A stretch of 38,787 bases of DNA from Treponema bryantii (GTDB taxonomy: Bacteria > Spirochaetota > Spirochaetia > Treponematales > Treponemataceae): NCBI GenBank assembly GCA_015061465.1, contig SUWN01000023.1:1-38787 (forward strand), given 5' to 3'. Positions 6,813 through 15,800 of the stretch are shown here, piece after piece. The notes beneath the pieces are model-generated. The model saw nothing but the letters and a program-made list of their open reading frames with translations. It was not told the origin of the DNA and ran no database searches. A program made the position numbers and the translations under genes. Positions within the stretch are counted from its first letter, which is position 1. The number at the start of each line of letters is the position of its first letter.

Positions 6813-9068
6813 TTATCTTTTTTTCTTTTTCAAATTTCTTGCATTTTGTTTTTTTGAATGGGAATCTCTTTGTTTCGATGATTTTTCTAAAGCTCTTTGA
6901 GTTGCAGCTTTATATGCTTCCATTTGTTGTGGAGAATAAAATCCATCTTTCCAATTGAAACGGGAAATATATGGTAATGGCTGAGCTTTTGTCAAAGAAG
7001 TCATAATTGCTTTAATTTGATTTCTAAAAACTTTTGTATTTGAAAAATCTATTAAAATTCTTTTGAATCCAGCACTTTCTAGTACTTTTATTTTATCTGT
7101 AATACAGAAAGGTTCGTCTGGAATTACAAAAGAACCATCCTCGGATGAATTTACCCTGAAAACTTTTTCTTCTTTGTCTTTAAAATAAGTAAAATCATAA
7201 TCCTGAGGTAATTTAAATCTCATTCTAAACAAAGTTGGATACGCAAAAACAGGAACAAGAACTCTTGGACGGATTTTTTGATCAAATGTCGCTTCCAAAT
7301 TTCGTCTAGAATTTTCATAAGGCATAATAAATGCTCCTACGTCTTGATTTTCTAGCCAAGATACAGCCCAACGATTAAATGTATATAAGTATGGACCTGC
7401 AATTACATTCACTTTTTTATTTTTGAGCATTTGTAAATGAGCGATATTATTTGCTACAAAATTGAAATATCCGTTTTGAATAAGTTTACCCAATTCTTCT
7501 GATAATTCATCTTCTTGGGACGATGTACAGAATGGATCTAGAGAAATATAAACCTGCTTTTTTGAGAAAGGTAAAACTGTTTTTTGATTTATCAAATCAA
7601 CTTTAGTTTCTGAGTTATAATCGATGATGATTCTAACAGGACTAATTCCCTGAACCGCAAAAACATCAGAAATAGAGGAAACTTGAACATAAATTCCTTC
7701 AGGAAAATAAGAAAGTTCTTTATCTTTTACCGATGTTAAATCTAAAATCGGTAACAACTGGTCGCCCGGTTGTTTTCTATAACGAGATAAATCATGTGGT
7801 AAAACATGAGAATATCGTTTTGACATGGATTTTGTTTGCAAAAGATAAACACTGTCACCCATAGAAAATCCAGTTGGTATATCAAGCCATCTTCTACCGT
7901 CTTCTGTAATCTCTACGCTTCTAACTTTATGACTTTCTCGACCTGTATCATCTTTTTTATGCAATCTGATTGAATCGCCCGGATCAGGATCATAAGCTCC
8001 ACCTGTCAAAGTAGCTAGTTGAATCATATTTGAGTTATTATCTTCATCATTTGAAGAATTTTTTCGAACTGCCTCAATTAATTCTTTGCTAGCTGGTTTT
8101 ATAGCAGAAATTTTTCCCAAATAAATACCAGTTCCGCCAGCTTGATTTGGATTTAAAATTTTAGAAGAAACTTGTTCTTGTGCATCTTTATTAGAATTAA
8201 ATCCATACCAATATGTTGTTTTACTTCTTGCAAAATCTGCAGACAACATACGTTTTCCAGCTGCGACAACTCCTTTTTTATCTTCTTGCCAATGATCAAT
8301 AACATATCGATAAGCAGCAACAACATTTCCAACATATTCAGCACTTTTCATTCGACCTTCAATTTTAAAAGAATCAACACCAGCCTGAATTAAATTTGGA
8401 ATTTGATCTATAAGCTGTAAATCGCATGGAGAAAAATAATAACCTTGTTTTGTTCCACCAGGAACTTCTGCAGTATAAAAACGGCGGCAAGCCTGTGTAC
8501 ACATCCCTCGGTTCGCAGACTTCCCACCTAAAAAGCTAGAAAAAAGACACAATCCCGATTCACTTACACACAAAGCACCGTGAACAAACACCTCAAGTTC
8601 TGCACCTGTTTCGATTTTAATTTTTTTAATTTCTTCCAATCCTAATTCTCTTGCAAGAACTAATCTTGTAAAGCCTTCTTTTTGCAACAATCTAACAGCA
8701 TTCGAACTTTCAACATTCATCTGAGTGGATGCATGCAATTTTAAATTCGGAAAAAATTCCTGTGCCATTCTAATAACAGCATAATCTTGAACAATCAGAC
8801 CATCAGGTTGAACTTCATTCAAATAGTTCAAAAACCTATATAATCTTTCTGTCTCTCTTTCTTCACAAACTGTATTTACAGTAACATATATTTTCTTTCC
8901 TTGACGATGAACAGACTCAACAGCGGCTTCAAATTGATTCCAAGCAAAATTTGTAGTTCGCAATCGAGCATTAAAACTTTTTAGTCCTAAATAAACTGCA
9001 TCTGCACCTTCACCAATAGCAGCATCAAGAGATTCTATATTTCCAGCAGGAGCTAATAATTCAACCAT
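6813..9068 (-). CDS. U32 family protein, RlhA-like (predicted RNA hydroxylation factor)
   Basis: A 751-residue protein of the peptidase U32 family. Characterised bacterial members (RlhA, TrhP) act with an Fe-S centre in hydroxylation of rRNA or tRNA bases rather than in proteolysis. The N-terminal domain shows LLAPAGNIESLDAAI, GADAVYLGLKSFNAR, HASTQMNV, the cysteine cluster GLCLFSSFLGGKSANRGMC followed by TQACRRFY, and FKIEGRMKSAEYVGNVV. The long region after about residue 300 with a beta-rich insert and a second TIM-like half matches RlhA-type proteins better than the shorter TrhP (about 450 residues). The C-terminal tail is very basic (KKQNARNLKKKKR), unusual and consistent with RNA contact. 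No ribosome site is seen; TATATT (9075-9080) lies 6 nt before the ATG. The exact RNA target is inference. Confidence 0.8.
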   Translation of the reverse strand: MVELLAPAGNIESLDAAIGEGADAVYLGLKSFNARLRTTNFAWNQFEAAVESVHRQGKKIYVTVNTVCEERETERLYRFLNYLNEVQPDGLIVQDYAVIRMAQEFFPNLKLHASTQMNVESSNAVRLLQKEGFTRLVLARELGLEEIKKIKIETGAELEVFVHGALCVSESGLCLFSSFLGGKSANRGMCTQACRRFYTAEVPGGTKQGYYFSPCDLQLIDQIPNLIQAGVDSFKIEGRMKSAEYVGNVVAAYRYVIDHWQEDKKGVVAAGKRMLSADFARSKTTYWYGFNSNKDAQEQVSSKILNPNQAGGTGIYLGKISAIKPASKELIEAVRKNSSNDEDNNSNMIQLATLTGGAYDPDPGDSIRLHKKDDTGRESHKVRSVEITEDGRRWLDIPTGFSMGDSVYLLQTKSMSKRYSHVLPHDLSRYRKQPGDQLLPILDLTSVKDKELSYFPEGIYVQVSSISDVFAVQGISPVRIIIDYNSETKVDLINQKTVLPFSKKQVYISLDPFCTSSQEDELSEELGKLIQNGYFNFVANNIAHLQMLKNKKVNVIAGPYLYTFNRWAVSWLENQDVGAFIMPYENSRRNLEATFDQKIRPRVLVPVFAYPTLFRMRFKLPQDYDFTYFKDKEEKVFRVNSSEDGSFVIPDEPFCITDKIKVLESAGFKRILIDFSNTKVFRNQIKAIMTSLTKAQPLPYISRFNWKDGFYSPQQMEAYKAATQRALEKSSKQRDSHSKKQNARNLKKKKR

Positions 9069-9130
9069 ACTAAAAATATATCATGTTATCCATAAACAAT
9101 CCATAGTTGCGAAATTTTTACAGATTATCG

Positions 9131-10297
9131 TTATTCTTGCACAATCTCTCCTGGAGTTGCTTTTGTAACAATCCATGAATTCACACCAGACTTGTAAACT
9201 TCTTCCAACTCATCTCCATTATTAATTTTGACCAAAATTTCATTCATACCGACTCTAGAAATCGTTTTTGTAGTAGTTAAAGACGAAGCATCACTCGCAT
9301 TATTTATAGAACTATCTTCATAAATTCCACAATCATCTACAACAGTTAAAAACTCATTGAATTTTTCATTCCATTCAGTTACTTCACTATCCCGGTACAT
9401 AACTACATCCAGAATTTTACCATCACTTGAATTTCTAATAAAAACAACATCAGTTTTATCACCAAAACATGTTTTATCGTTTGTACACCACAAATCTCTT
9501 ACATTAGGATTTGTATACGATGTTGTTGCTAAAGATAAATCTTCTCCTTCTTCACTTACACAACCAACGCCCCTAGTTCTCAAATGCACTACAAAAATTT
9601 CACCCTTCTTCACATCAATAGCCGGAAAAACATACTTTCTTTCTTCACCATCATACGCACTTACTAATTCCAAACCTGCAAGATTTCCATCCGATAAAGC
9701 AAGAATCTCCACAAATTCAGTTCTATAAAAATCATTTTCTTTTTCAGACTTACTCTGCGAAGCAGTCGAAGTTTTCAGTTCTGTCATCATCAACAAAGGA
9801 ACTCTCGAATTAAAACCGCTAAAAGGAACAGCAAAAGTAATTGAATTTCCTGCTGTATCTTCTACAGTCCCACATAACTCATACATCTGTCCAACAACCA
9901 TATCTTCTGCAAAAACAAAAGTAACAATTTTTCCAGATTCATCATAATCAATAGTCGCATCAACAGCATTTCTTTGATTCGTAAAAATATCTACAAAAAC
10001 AGAAATCGTTTCTACAGAACCTTGTTGTTCCAAATGTACCCCATCATCTTCCGCCACAGGCGAAACAAACCAATCCTTTACAGTCACTTGTTCAGAAAAA
10101 ATCAACTGAATTGATTTTGAATCACGAACAATTACTTCATCTAAAACAGGTGGTAAAATATCCCCTTTTACGATTTGCATTCCTTCTGTAGAAACTTTAC
10201 AAGAAAAAGGAATCACGGACATAATTACAATCCCTGAAATAAACATAGACTGGCAAAGAACCTTTACCCAATTTTTAATAAATCCAACACTTTTCAA
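9131..10297 (-). CDS. Predicted lipoprotein with Ig-like and lamin-tail (LTD) domains
   Basis: A 388-residue predicted surface or periplasmic lipoprotein. The N-terminus has a hydrophobic signal ending in VIPFSC with Cys33 as the likely lipidated residue, a relaxed lipobox typical of spirochaetes. Residues about 48-155 look like a bacterial Ig-like domain (PVLDEVIVRDSKSIQLIFSE ... YELCGTVEDTAGNSITFAVPF). Residues about 165-320 look like a lamin-tail domain: MMTELKTSTAS, EFVEILALSDGNLAGLEL, KGEIFVVHLRTRG, DVVFIRNSSDGKILDVVMYRDS. Such domains occur in secreted proteins near nucleases or adhesins; no catalytic domain is attached here. The start is a TTG with AGGGG upstream at a 6-nt spacing. The 5' leader contains a 15-bp inverted repeat shared with the next gene upstream. 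No partner gene is obvious. Confidence 0.7.
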   Translation of the reverse strand: MKSVGFIKNWVKVLCQSMFISGIVIMSVIPFSCKVSTEGMQIVKGDILPPVLDEVIVRDSKSIQLIFSEQVTVKDWFVSPVAEDDGVHLEQQGSVETISVFVDIFTNQRNAVDATIDYDESGKIVTFVFAEDMVVGQMYELCGTVEDTAGNSITFAVPFSGFNSRVPLLMMTELKTSTASQSKSEKENDFYRTEFVEILALSDGNLAGLELVSAYDGEERKYVFPAIDVKKGEIFVVHLRTRGVGCVSEEGEDLSLATTSYTNPNVRDLWCTNDKTCFGDKTDVVFIRNSSDGKILDVVMYRDSEVTEWNEKFNEFLTVVDDCGIYEDSSINNASDASSLTTTKTISRVGMNEILVKINNGDELEEVYKSGVNSWIVTKATPGEIVQE

Positions 10298-10324
10298 AAT
10301 ATACCCCTAAATTTTTGATTCGAT

Positions 10325-10339
10325 GTTTGCAACGCAAAC
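10325..10339 (-). promoter_or_regulatory. Inverted repeat in the leader of the LTD lipoprotein gene
   Basis: GTTTGCAACGCAAAC, a 15-bp element with GTTTG/CAAAC arms. A near-identical copy (14 of 15) sits at 11235-11249, in the leader of the next gene on the same strand. It may be an operator or an RNA hairpin; which one cannot be told from sequence. Confidence 0.45.
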
Positions 10340-10361
10340 AAGAATAGGATAAAAGTATCCC

Positions 10362-10403
10362 TCTAAAAAAAATAAAGGGTGCAAGCAACTCTGCTTTGCA
10401 CCC
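10362..10403 (-). terminator. Rho-independent terminator of the DUF2259-like gene
   Basis: Read on the minus strand, GGGTGCAA (10403-10396) pairs with TTGCACCC (10384-10377), with a small inner GCA/TGC extension. A T-rich run follows (complement of A at 10365-10376). It ends the transcript of the gene at 10507-11214. Confidence 0.75.
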
Positions 10404-10404
10404 C

Positions 10405-10418
10405 AAGGAGGTAATTCA
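10405..10418 (-). promoter_or_regulatory. Anti-Shine-Dalgarno module before a terminator (copy 1)
   Basis: The minus strand reads TGAATTACCTCCTT directly before the terminator stem. ACCTCCTT equals the 16S rRNA 3'-end anti-Shine-Dalgarno. A second case is at 20731-20747. It could be the target-pairing region of a 3'-UTR-derived small RNA. Confidence 0.4.
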
Positions 10419-10471
10419 TTTAGGAAAATCAAACCATATATAATATAGAAAAAAATATTTTTTTTCGGAGC

Positions 10472-10508
10472 AAATTTTTGAAAAAAAATGATTTTTTTTC
10501 AAAAATTT
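10472..10508. other. AT-only 17-bp hairpin across a stop codon
   Basis: AAATTTTTGAAAAAAAA (10472-10488), TGA loop, then the exact complement (10492-10508). It overlaps the stop codon (10507-10509) of the DUF2259-like gene. It may stabilise the mRNA end; the real terminator is 70 bp downstream. Confidence 0.7.
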
Positions 10509-11214
10509 ATTCGATTTTTGTAGCTTCTACCATATATCTGATAGAAATTCCTTTATCATCTTCTAAAATTTTCTCAATTACAAAAATCAAATTTTGTTCT
10601 GAAGTATCACACATAATACGTTCAATTTTATAACTTGCAATTCCTTTTCTTGTAATATTTGGTGAACCAATTTTTTGTGAAGAAATAACGTTGCCTTCAC
10701 AATCAAGTTTTTCCATCATGATATAGAATGAAGATTTTACATCTTTTCCACTACCATTAATAGTTGGAATTAATTTTATAGAAAAAGAATTTGGATTCTC
10801 GATACTTGAATTTCTGAAATCTGTAAATTTAATTTCATCAGTTCCCGCTTTATTTACATCATCACAAATATATAAAACTCGGTCCGAATCTGCTTGTTTT
10901 AATTTTAAATCTTTTAAATAATAAAAATTTTTTGCTTCCAAAGATTCGTAGATTTCTTTACCAACTTTTCCTGCAGTAACAGCAGTAGGTTTAATCTTAA
11001 AAACACCACCATCTACATAATCATTTTCTTGAATATCAACAACATAGATTTCTGCCCAACCTTGATATTTTTTATCAGTTTTCCCATATTGACCAAATAC
11101 ATAATATTTTCCGTCTTCAGAAAAACCTTTATCTACAAAAGATGCAACATCTCCTGCAAAAACAGAACCTAGTGAAAAACAAATAGCAACAAAAGCAAAA
11201 AATACTTTTCTCAT
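10507..11214 (-). CDS. Predicted secreted protein, DUF2259-like
   Basis: A 235-residue exported protein of unknown function. Residues 1-19 are a signal peptide (MRKVFFAFVAICFSLGSVFA|GD). The mature part begins with a repeated-motif style seen in DUF2259 proteins (FVDKGFSEDGKYYVFGQYG, then AEIYVVDIQENDYV), which reads like a beta-propeller blade. The remainder is beta-rich with YYLKDLKLKQADSDRVLYI and SFSIKLIPTING. The start is the second of two adjacent ATGs (11214), because a strong GGAGG (11220-11224) sits 5 nt before it; the longer open frame to 11319 lacks a signal. The leader carries the 15-bp inverted repeat shared with the LTD lipoprotein gene. A 17-bp AT-rich hairpin overlaps the stop codon and a classical terminator follows at 10362-10403, so it is a single-gene transcript. 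The family assignment is from memory of motif style, moderate. Confidence 0.65.
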   Translation of the reverse strand: MRKVFFAFVAICFSLGSVFAGDVASFVDKGFSEDGKYYVFGQYGKTDKKYQGWAEIYVVDIQENDYVDGGVFKIKPTAVTAGKVGKEIYESLEAKNFYYLKDLKLKQADSDRVLYICDDVNKAGTDEIKFTDFRNSSIENPNSFSIKLIPTINGSGKDVKSSFYIMMEKLDCEGNVISSQKIGSPNITRKGIASYKIERIMCDTSEQNLIFVIEKILEDDKGISIRYMVEATKIE

Positions 11215-11234
11215 CATTTCCTCCATATATACAA

Positions 11235-11249
11235 GTTTGCAACACAAAC
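11235..11249 (-). promoter_or_regulatory. Inverted repeat in the leader of the DUF2259-like gene
   Basis: GTTTGCAACACAAAC, 10 bp beyond the ribosome site of the gene. It differs by one base from the element at 10325-10339. Such a shared leader element suggests joint control of two exported proteins. Confidence 0.45.
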
Positions 11250-11394
11250 TTTTTAAGATAAAAACCAACAAAAGTTTTGCAGTTTTTATTTTATTCGTCC
11301 ACAAAAAATTAATGAACAATTTATATACACTTTAATTTTCGGATTATTTTTTTATCACTTTACTATTATTTCACTTAGATATAATATTTATTTT

Positions 11395-12210
11395 ATGACT
11401 ATCAAATTTAGAAACAGATTGATTTCTTTGCTTTGCATTCTTTCGCTTGTTTTTCTTTTATTTAATACAACGATTTTCCTTATAAAATTCTTTACAAATT
11501 CACTTGATTTATCTTATTTTCAATCTTTTTATAAGAACAGTGTTCCATTTTTATTCAGATATAACATTTTTTATATTTTTGCAGCAAATTTTTTACAGAT
11601 TTTTTATGTTGCATTAACTTCATTTTTTTTATACAGAACATTTGAAAAAACACAAGCAAAAGATATCATTTTCTTTTATCTGATTTTAATTGCTTTTTTG
11701 GTAGATACATTCAGAATCTGGATTATTTTATTTAATCTGACAGGCACTTTTACTGGTTTGCTAATTTTTTGTGGGAATGCTTCTCTTTTTGCAAAACTGT
11801 TAATTCCAATTTCATTTCTTCTTACAGTAATTTCTAGAGATTCGTCGGAACATCATGAAGAAGAAAAGATTTTGTTTATTATTTTAATTTGTGCTTTTGT
11901 TCTTGCATTAATTATTCCTCTAAATACGGCAAAAATTCTACGAACTTGTACAGTTAGTTATGCTTTTAGAAAAGAACTTATAAATTATGCAATTATAAGC
12001 ATTTTATTAACAACAATCTTTTTATTTTATGATAATTATAAAAATGAATATTCACAATTAACAACTGTTGGAGTTGTTTTAGTTGCAATGGGCATTTATT
12101 CTACAATAAATTGCACGAATTTATTTTTGTTCATTTTGAGTTTTGTTTTTTTGACAGTAGGAACTTTTTTATATTTAAAAAATCTTCACAAACAATATTT
12201 ATGGCTTTAG
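11395..12210 (+). CDS. Integral membrane protein of unknown function (about 8 helices)
   Basis: A 271-residue, very hydrophobic protein with about eight membrane helices. Helix 1 is LISLLCILSLVFLLFNTTIF and helix 2 covers FYIFAANFLQIFYVALTSFF. Others start at DIIFFYLILIAFLVDTF, LFAKLLIPISFLLTVI, ILFIILICAFVLALII, ELINYAIISILLTTIFLF and FLFILSFVFLTVGTFLY. The loops are short, with an HHEEEK cluster in the middle. The layout resembles 7TM sensor-type membrane domains of spirochaetes without an attached output domain, but I cannot name a family. It has no ribosome site; TATAAT (11380-11385) lies 9 nt before the ATG. It is divergent from the DUF2259-like gene and convergent with the next gene, overlapping it by 4 bp. 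Confidence 0.65.
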   Translation: MTIKFRNRLISLLCILSLVFLLFNTTIFLIKFFTNSLDLSYFQSFYKNSVPFLFRYNIFYIFAANFLQIFYVALTSFFLYRTFEKTQAKDIIFFYLILIAFLVDTFRIWIILFNLTGTFTGLLIFCGNASLFAKLLIPISFLLTVISRDSSEHHEEEKILFIILICAFVLALIIPLNTAKILRTCTVSYAFRKELINYAIISILLTTIFLFYDNYKNEYSQLTTVGVVLVAMGIYSTINCTNLFLFILSFVFLTVGTFLYLKNLHKQYLWL

Positions 12211-12800
12211 AAAATACACATTTGAATTAAATAATAAATTCCGCCGATTGAAATTGGAATTACAATGTTGTCCAAATCTTCCAAAGGCAGCATTTCTACA
12301 AGCATACCAAATAAAGCGATTATAAAACTGATTATTAAATTTTTAGAAACATAAAATGTAGATAAGATAACAGCACAAAAACACGCTAAACTTCCTGCAA
12401 TCGTTTTTCCATTTGTAAAAGGAATTTTTGTTTTTCCGAACATTTTGCCAACAAGACTTGCAAGTCCATCTCCAAATGCAAGGGCATAAATTCCAACACG
12501 CATTGCTTCATAAGGTAAAAGGATTGCTGCTGTGATAATTCCAAAAACTAATGAAATTGGTCCGAGTACAATTTTATTTTCATCTCTTTCTCTAGAAGCA
12601 AATTCTGTGATTTTGGAAATTAGAGGAACTTTAAAACCCTCCAAACGAATAATTTCAGAAAGTACAAACAAACTAACAACAATAAATAACGCAATTATAA
12701 CTTGCCAATAAAATCTATCTAACAAAAAAGGAATTACAGCACTACATAGATGAATCAATTTTCTGAACAACTCTTTTAGTAAAATAGTTTTTTGCTGCAC
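12207..12800 (-). CDS. SEC59/dolichol-phytol kinase-like membrane protein
   Basis: A 197-residue membrane protein of the phosphatidate cytidylyltransferase/dolichol-kinase superfamily, which use CTP to phosphorylate isoprenoid alcohols or activate lipids. Family marks: KELFRKLIHLCSAVIPF at the N-terminus (R..H motif), a cytoplasmic EIIRLEG, then YALAFGDGLASLVGKMFGK and GKTIAGSLACF (the GDG...GK...K.IAGS signature). It ends with MLVEMLPLEDLDNIVIP before the last helix. About six to seven membrane helices. Short size matches bacterial SEC59-like proteins. The start is a GTG at 12800 with AAGGAA placed 7-8 nt before it, inside the end of the TPR gene. The stop-to-start gap is 4 nt, so the two genes are translationally linked. 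The exact lipid substrate cannot be told. Confidence 0.78.
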   Translation of the reverse strand: MQQKTILLKELFRKLIHLCSAVIPFLLDRFYWQVIIALFIVVSLFVLSEIIRLEGFKVPLISKITEFASRERDENKIVLGPISLVFGIITAAILLPYEAMRVGIYALAFGDGLASLVGKMFGKTKIPFTNGKTIAGSLACFCAVILSTFYVSKNLIISFIIALFGMLVEMLPLEDLDNIVIPISIGGIYYLIQMCIF

Positions 12801-12804
12801 TGGT

Positions 12805-15800
12805 TTATTCCTTATCTTTAAGAGTTTTTGGAATTTCTACATAAATTGAAGGCTCAAATGTAGAAATTGGTCTTGAAACATATTTTATATTTTCTAAAGC
12901 AAGATTACTTCCATCTAATCTTACAAGAGTTTGCTGATTTCTTGTTAATGCATCCCACGCTCTTACTGATTGCTGGAACTGAACAATTGCGTGTGCATTT
13001 TTAGAACTGTCACCTGTGCGTTTTGCAAGACGAGCTAAAGTAACACCGTAATTGTTTGCTGCGCATAAATATGTATTTACAATATCATAATCTGCTTCGC
13101 TTGCTTGTGGGAAAACAATTCCTTGGTCTGCAATTTCTTTATCCAAAGAATCAATCAATTGAGCGTAATAACCTTCGGCTGCATAATCATCACCACGTAA
13201 ATACAAAGTATTTGCCATTGCAAGCAACAAATTACGTTCTTTTAAGTTACCTTCACCCGCTTTCATGAACGAACCAAGTGCTTCTAAATAATTCTTTTGT
13301 TGGTATTGAATATATCCAATTCTGTATCTTATAGAAGAATTATCGTAACCAAGATTTATTGCATTTTTATAATTTTCTTTTGCTTGAATATAATCGCCCG
13401 AATGTTCAAAATTTATATCAGCCAAATCCGCATACATATTTCCAATTTCTGCGTTGCCTTTAAATCCTGCGTTATCGCGTTCTACAGTGTACAAAGAAAT
13501 TCCTTGAGTAAACTGTTCTTGTGCTTTTAGATAATCTTGTGATTTTACGTAAAATTCGCCCAACAATCTGTAAGAATCGATGTATTTGTAAATATCACGA
13601 CGTTTTAGAGTTTTTGCATTATCAAATTTTTCGATTGCATCTCTAAGAGCACTTTCTATGTAGAGATTTTCGCTTGTAAGAACAAAATATTTTGCAAGAT
13701 TATAAGTTGCAACTGGATTTTCTGAATCTGTAGTTACAGCCCGTTGCAACAATCCGCGTAAACCTTCAATTTTATAACGCAATGGTTCTTCAGAAGGTGT
13801 CAAAGGTTCGTACATTTTTTCGAGCAAATATCCGCTTAATTCAGTCCAATCTTCTGGCGCTAAAGATTTTTCTTTTGGCTCAAAAAGATTTTTATATGCA
13901 AGAACGTATGCCAAATTATCTGTACGAATGTAATAACGCATCATTCTAGAATGATACAAATCATTTGGTTTATAAAGTTGCAACAAAGATGAATATTGTT
14001 CTTGTGCCAAATCAAATTTAGACGAATCTTTTTCTGTTCCCCATTCAAGGAAAACATCACCTAACATCAAAATTCCATCAGGATCATTTACATGATAATC
14101 CAAAACTTCACGTCGAAGGATTTCTTCTGCGCGTTCGTAATTTGCCAAATCGTCTAATTCCATTTGAGCATATTCAAGACCGGCAGTTTTATCGTTATTA
14201 AAGCAACGCAAAATATTTGTATACATTTGTGCTGAACGTTGGTATTGTTTTTTCTCACGATAAGCACGTGCATATTTGAAGAACCAGTTTTTGCTTAATC
14301 TATATCTTACCGCACTATCAAATTTTACTTTAGATTGTGGGAATTCGTTTTGTTCGATTAACGCATAACCTTGTTTGTACAAACTATTTGCTTTTGCAGG
14401 AATATAAATACAATGTTTTGTAAAATTGAATAATCCCCAACCGATAAGAATCATCAACATAAAAATTAATGTGCCAGGAATTATTTTATTTCTTAATTGA
14501 TATTGAACAGATTTTTTATAAGCTTCGTATTCTTCTGCAGAACGTTGTTCGTAATCACGAGGAACAGGAATTGAAGTATCAAGCATTTTTTCCAATAAAG
14601 CAGCAACTTGGCGAGCTGGTGCTTTATTTAAGATTTTTTCAATTACTTCAAATTCTGCATCATCTGTAAATTCATCTTGAACAATAAAATTTTCAAACGC
14701 AAGACGAACGTTCAAAGGATAAGTACTGAAATTCTTTAAGAATTGTTTATATTGTTCGTCGCTTAAAGTATTTGGAGGAAGTTTATCGCCTTCTAATCCG
14801 CCAGAAAAATCAACTTCGTCAATATTAGCATTTGGTTTTGGTTGAGGCGCAACAATATCTGAAGAAGTTTCTACATCAGAAAAACCTGGAATTTCAAATT
14901 CCTGATTTTCAAAACTGAAGTCATCTTCATTCCCTGTTTCAAAATTATCAGAATTTGCACCAAGTTGTGCATCAGTTTCTGGAATATCAAAATCTAAGTT
15001 TTCAATATCTGAAATATCAAATGTTTCTACTTCTTGATTTTCGCTTGGTTGTTCAACTTCAATATCGTTATAATCATCAATATCAGAAGGATTAAATAAA
15101 TCTTCTACCACAGGCGAAGAAAAATCGTCGAGCTCTGAAGTTTCGGTTGCAACTTCCACACTTTCATCAATGTTTGGTAAGTCAAAATCGTCGAGCTCTG
15201 TACTTTCAGTTGCAACTTCCACACTTTCATAAATGTTTGGTAAGTCAAAATCGTCGAGCTCTGAAGTTTCAGTTGCAACTTCCACACTTTCATCAATATT
15301 TGGCAAATCAAAATCGTCGAGCTCTGAAGTTTCGGTTGCAACTTCTATACTTTCATCAATATTTGGCAAATCAAAATCGTCGAGCTCTGTACTTTCTTCT
15401 GCTACTTCCACACTTTCATCAATGTTTGGCAAATCAAAATCGTCGAGCTCTGTACTTTCAGTTGCAACTTCCACACTTTCATCAATATTTGGCAAATCAA
15501 AATCATCGAGCTCTGTACTTTCTTCTGCTATTTCCACACTTTCATCAATGTTTGGCAAATCAAAATCGTCGAGCTCAAAACTTTCGCTTGATTCTTCTAT
15601 GGTTTCTTCTGGAATTTCATCAATATCAGAAGGATTGAATAAATCTTCAATAGAAGGGGACGCAAAATCGTCATCTTCCGATGATGGAATTTCTTCCAAA
15701 ATTGCTTCCTCAGATAAAAGCTCAGGTTCTTCTTCTATAACTTCAGGAATTTCTACAGATTCTGGTTCTTCATCAAAATAATTTTCTTCTTCAACAGTTT

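Noticed and set aside
15233..15781. Plus-strand Ser-rich ORF of 182 residues opposite the TPR gene
   Set aside because: It is the antisense of the 63-bp repeats, where regular codons keep the other strand open. No start signal.
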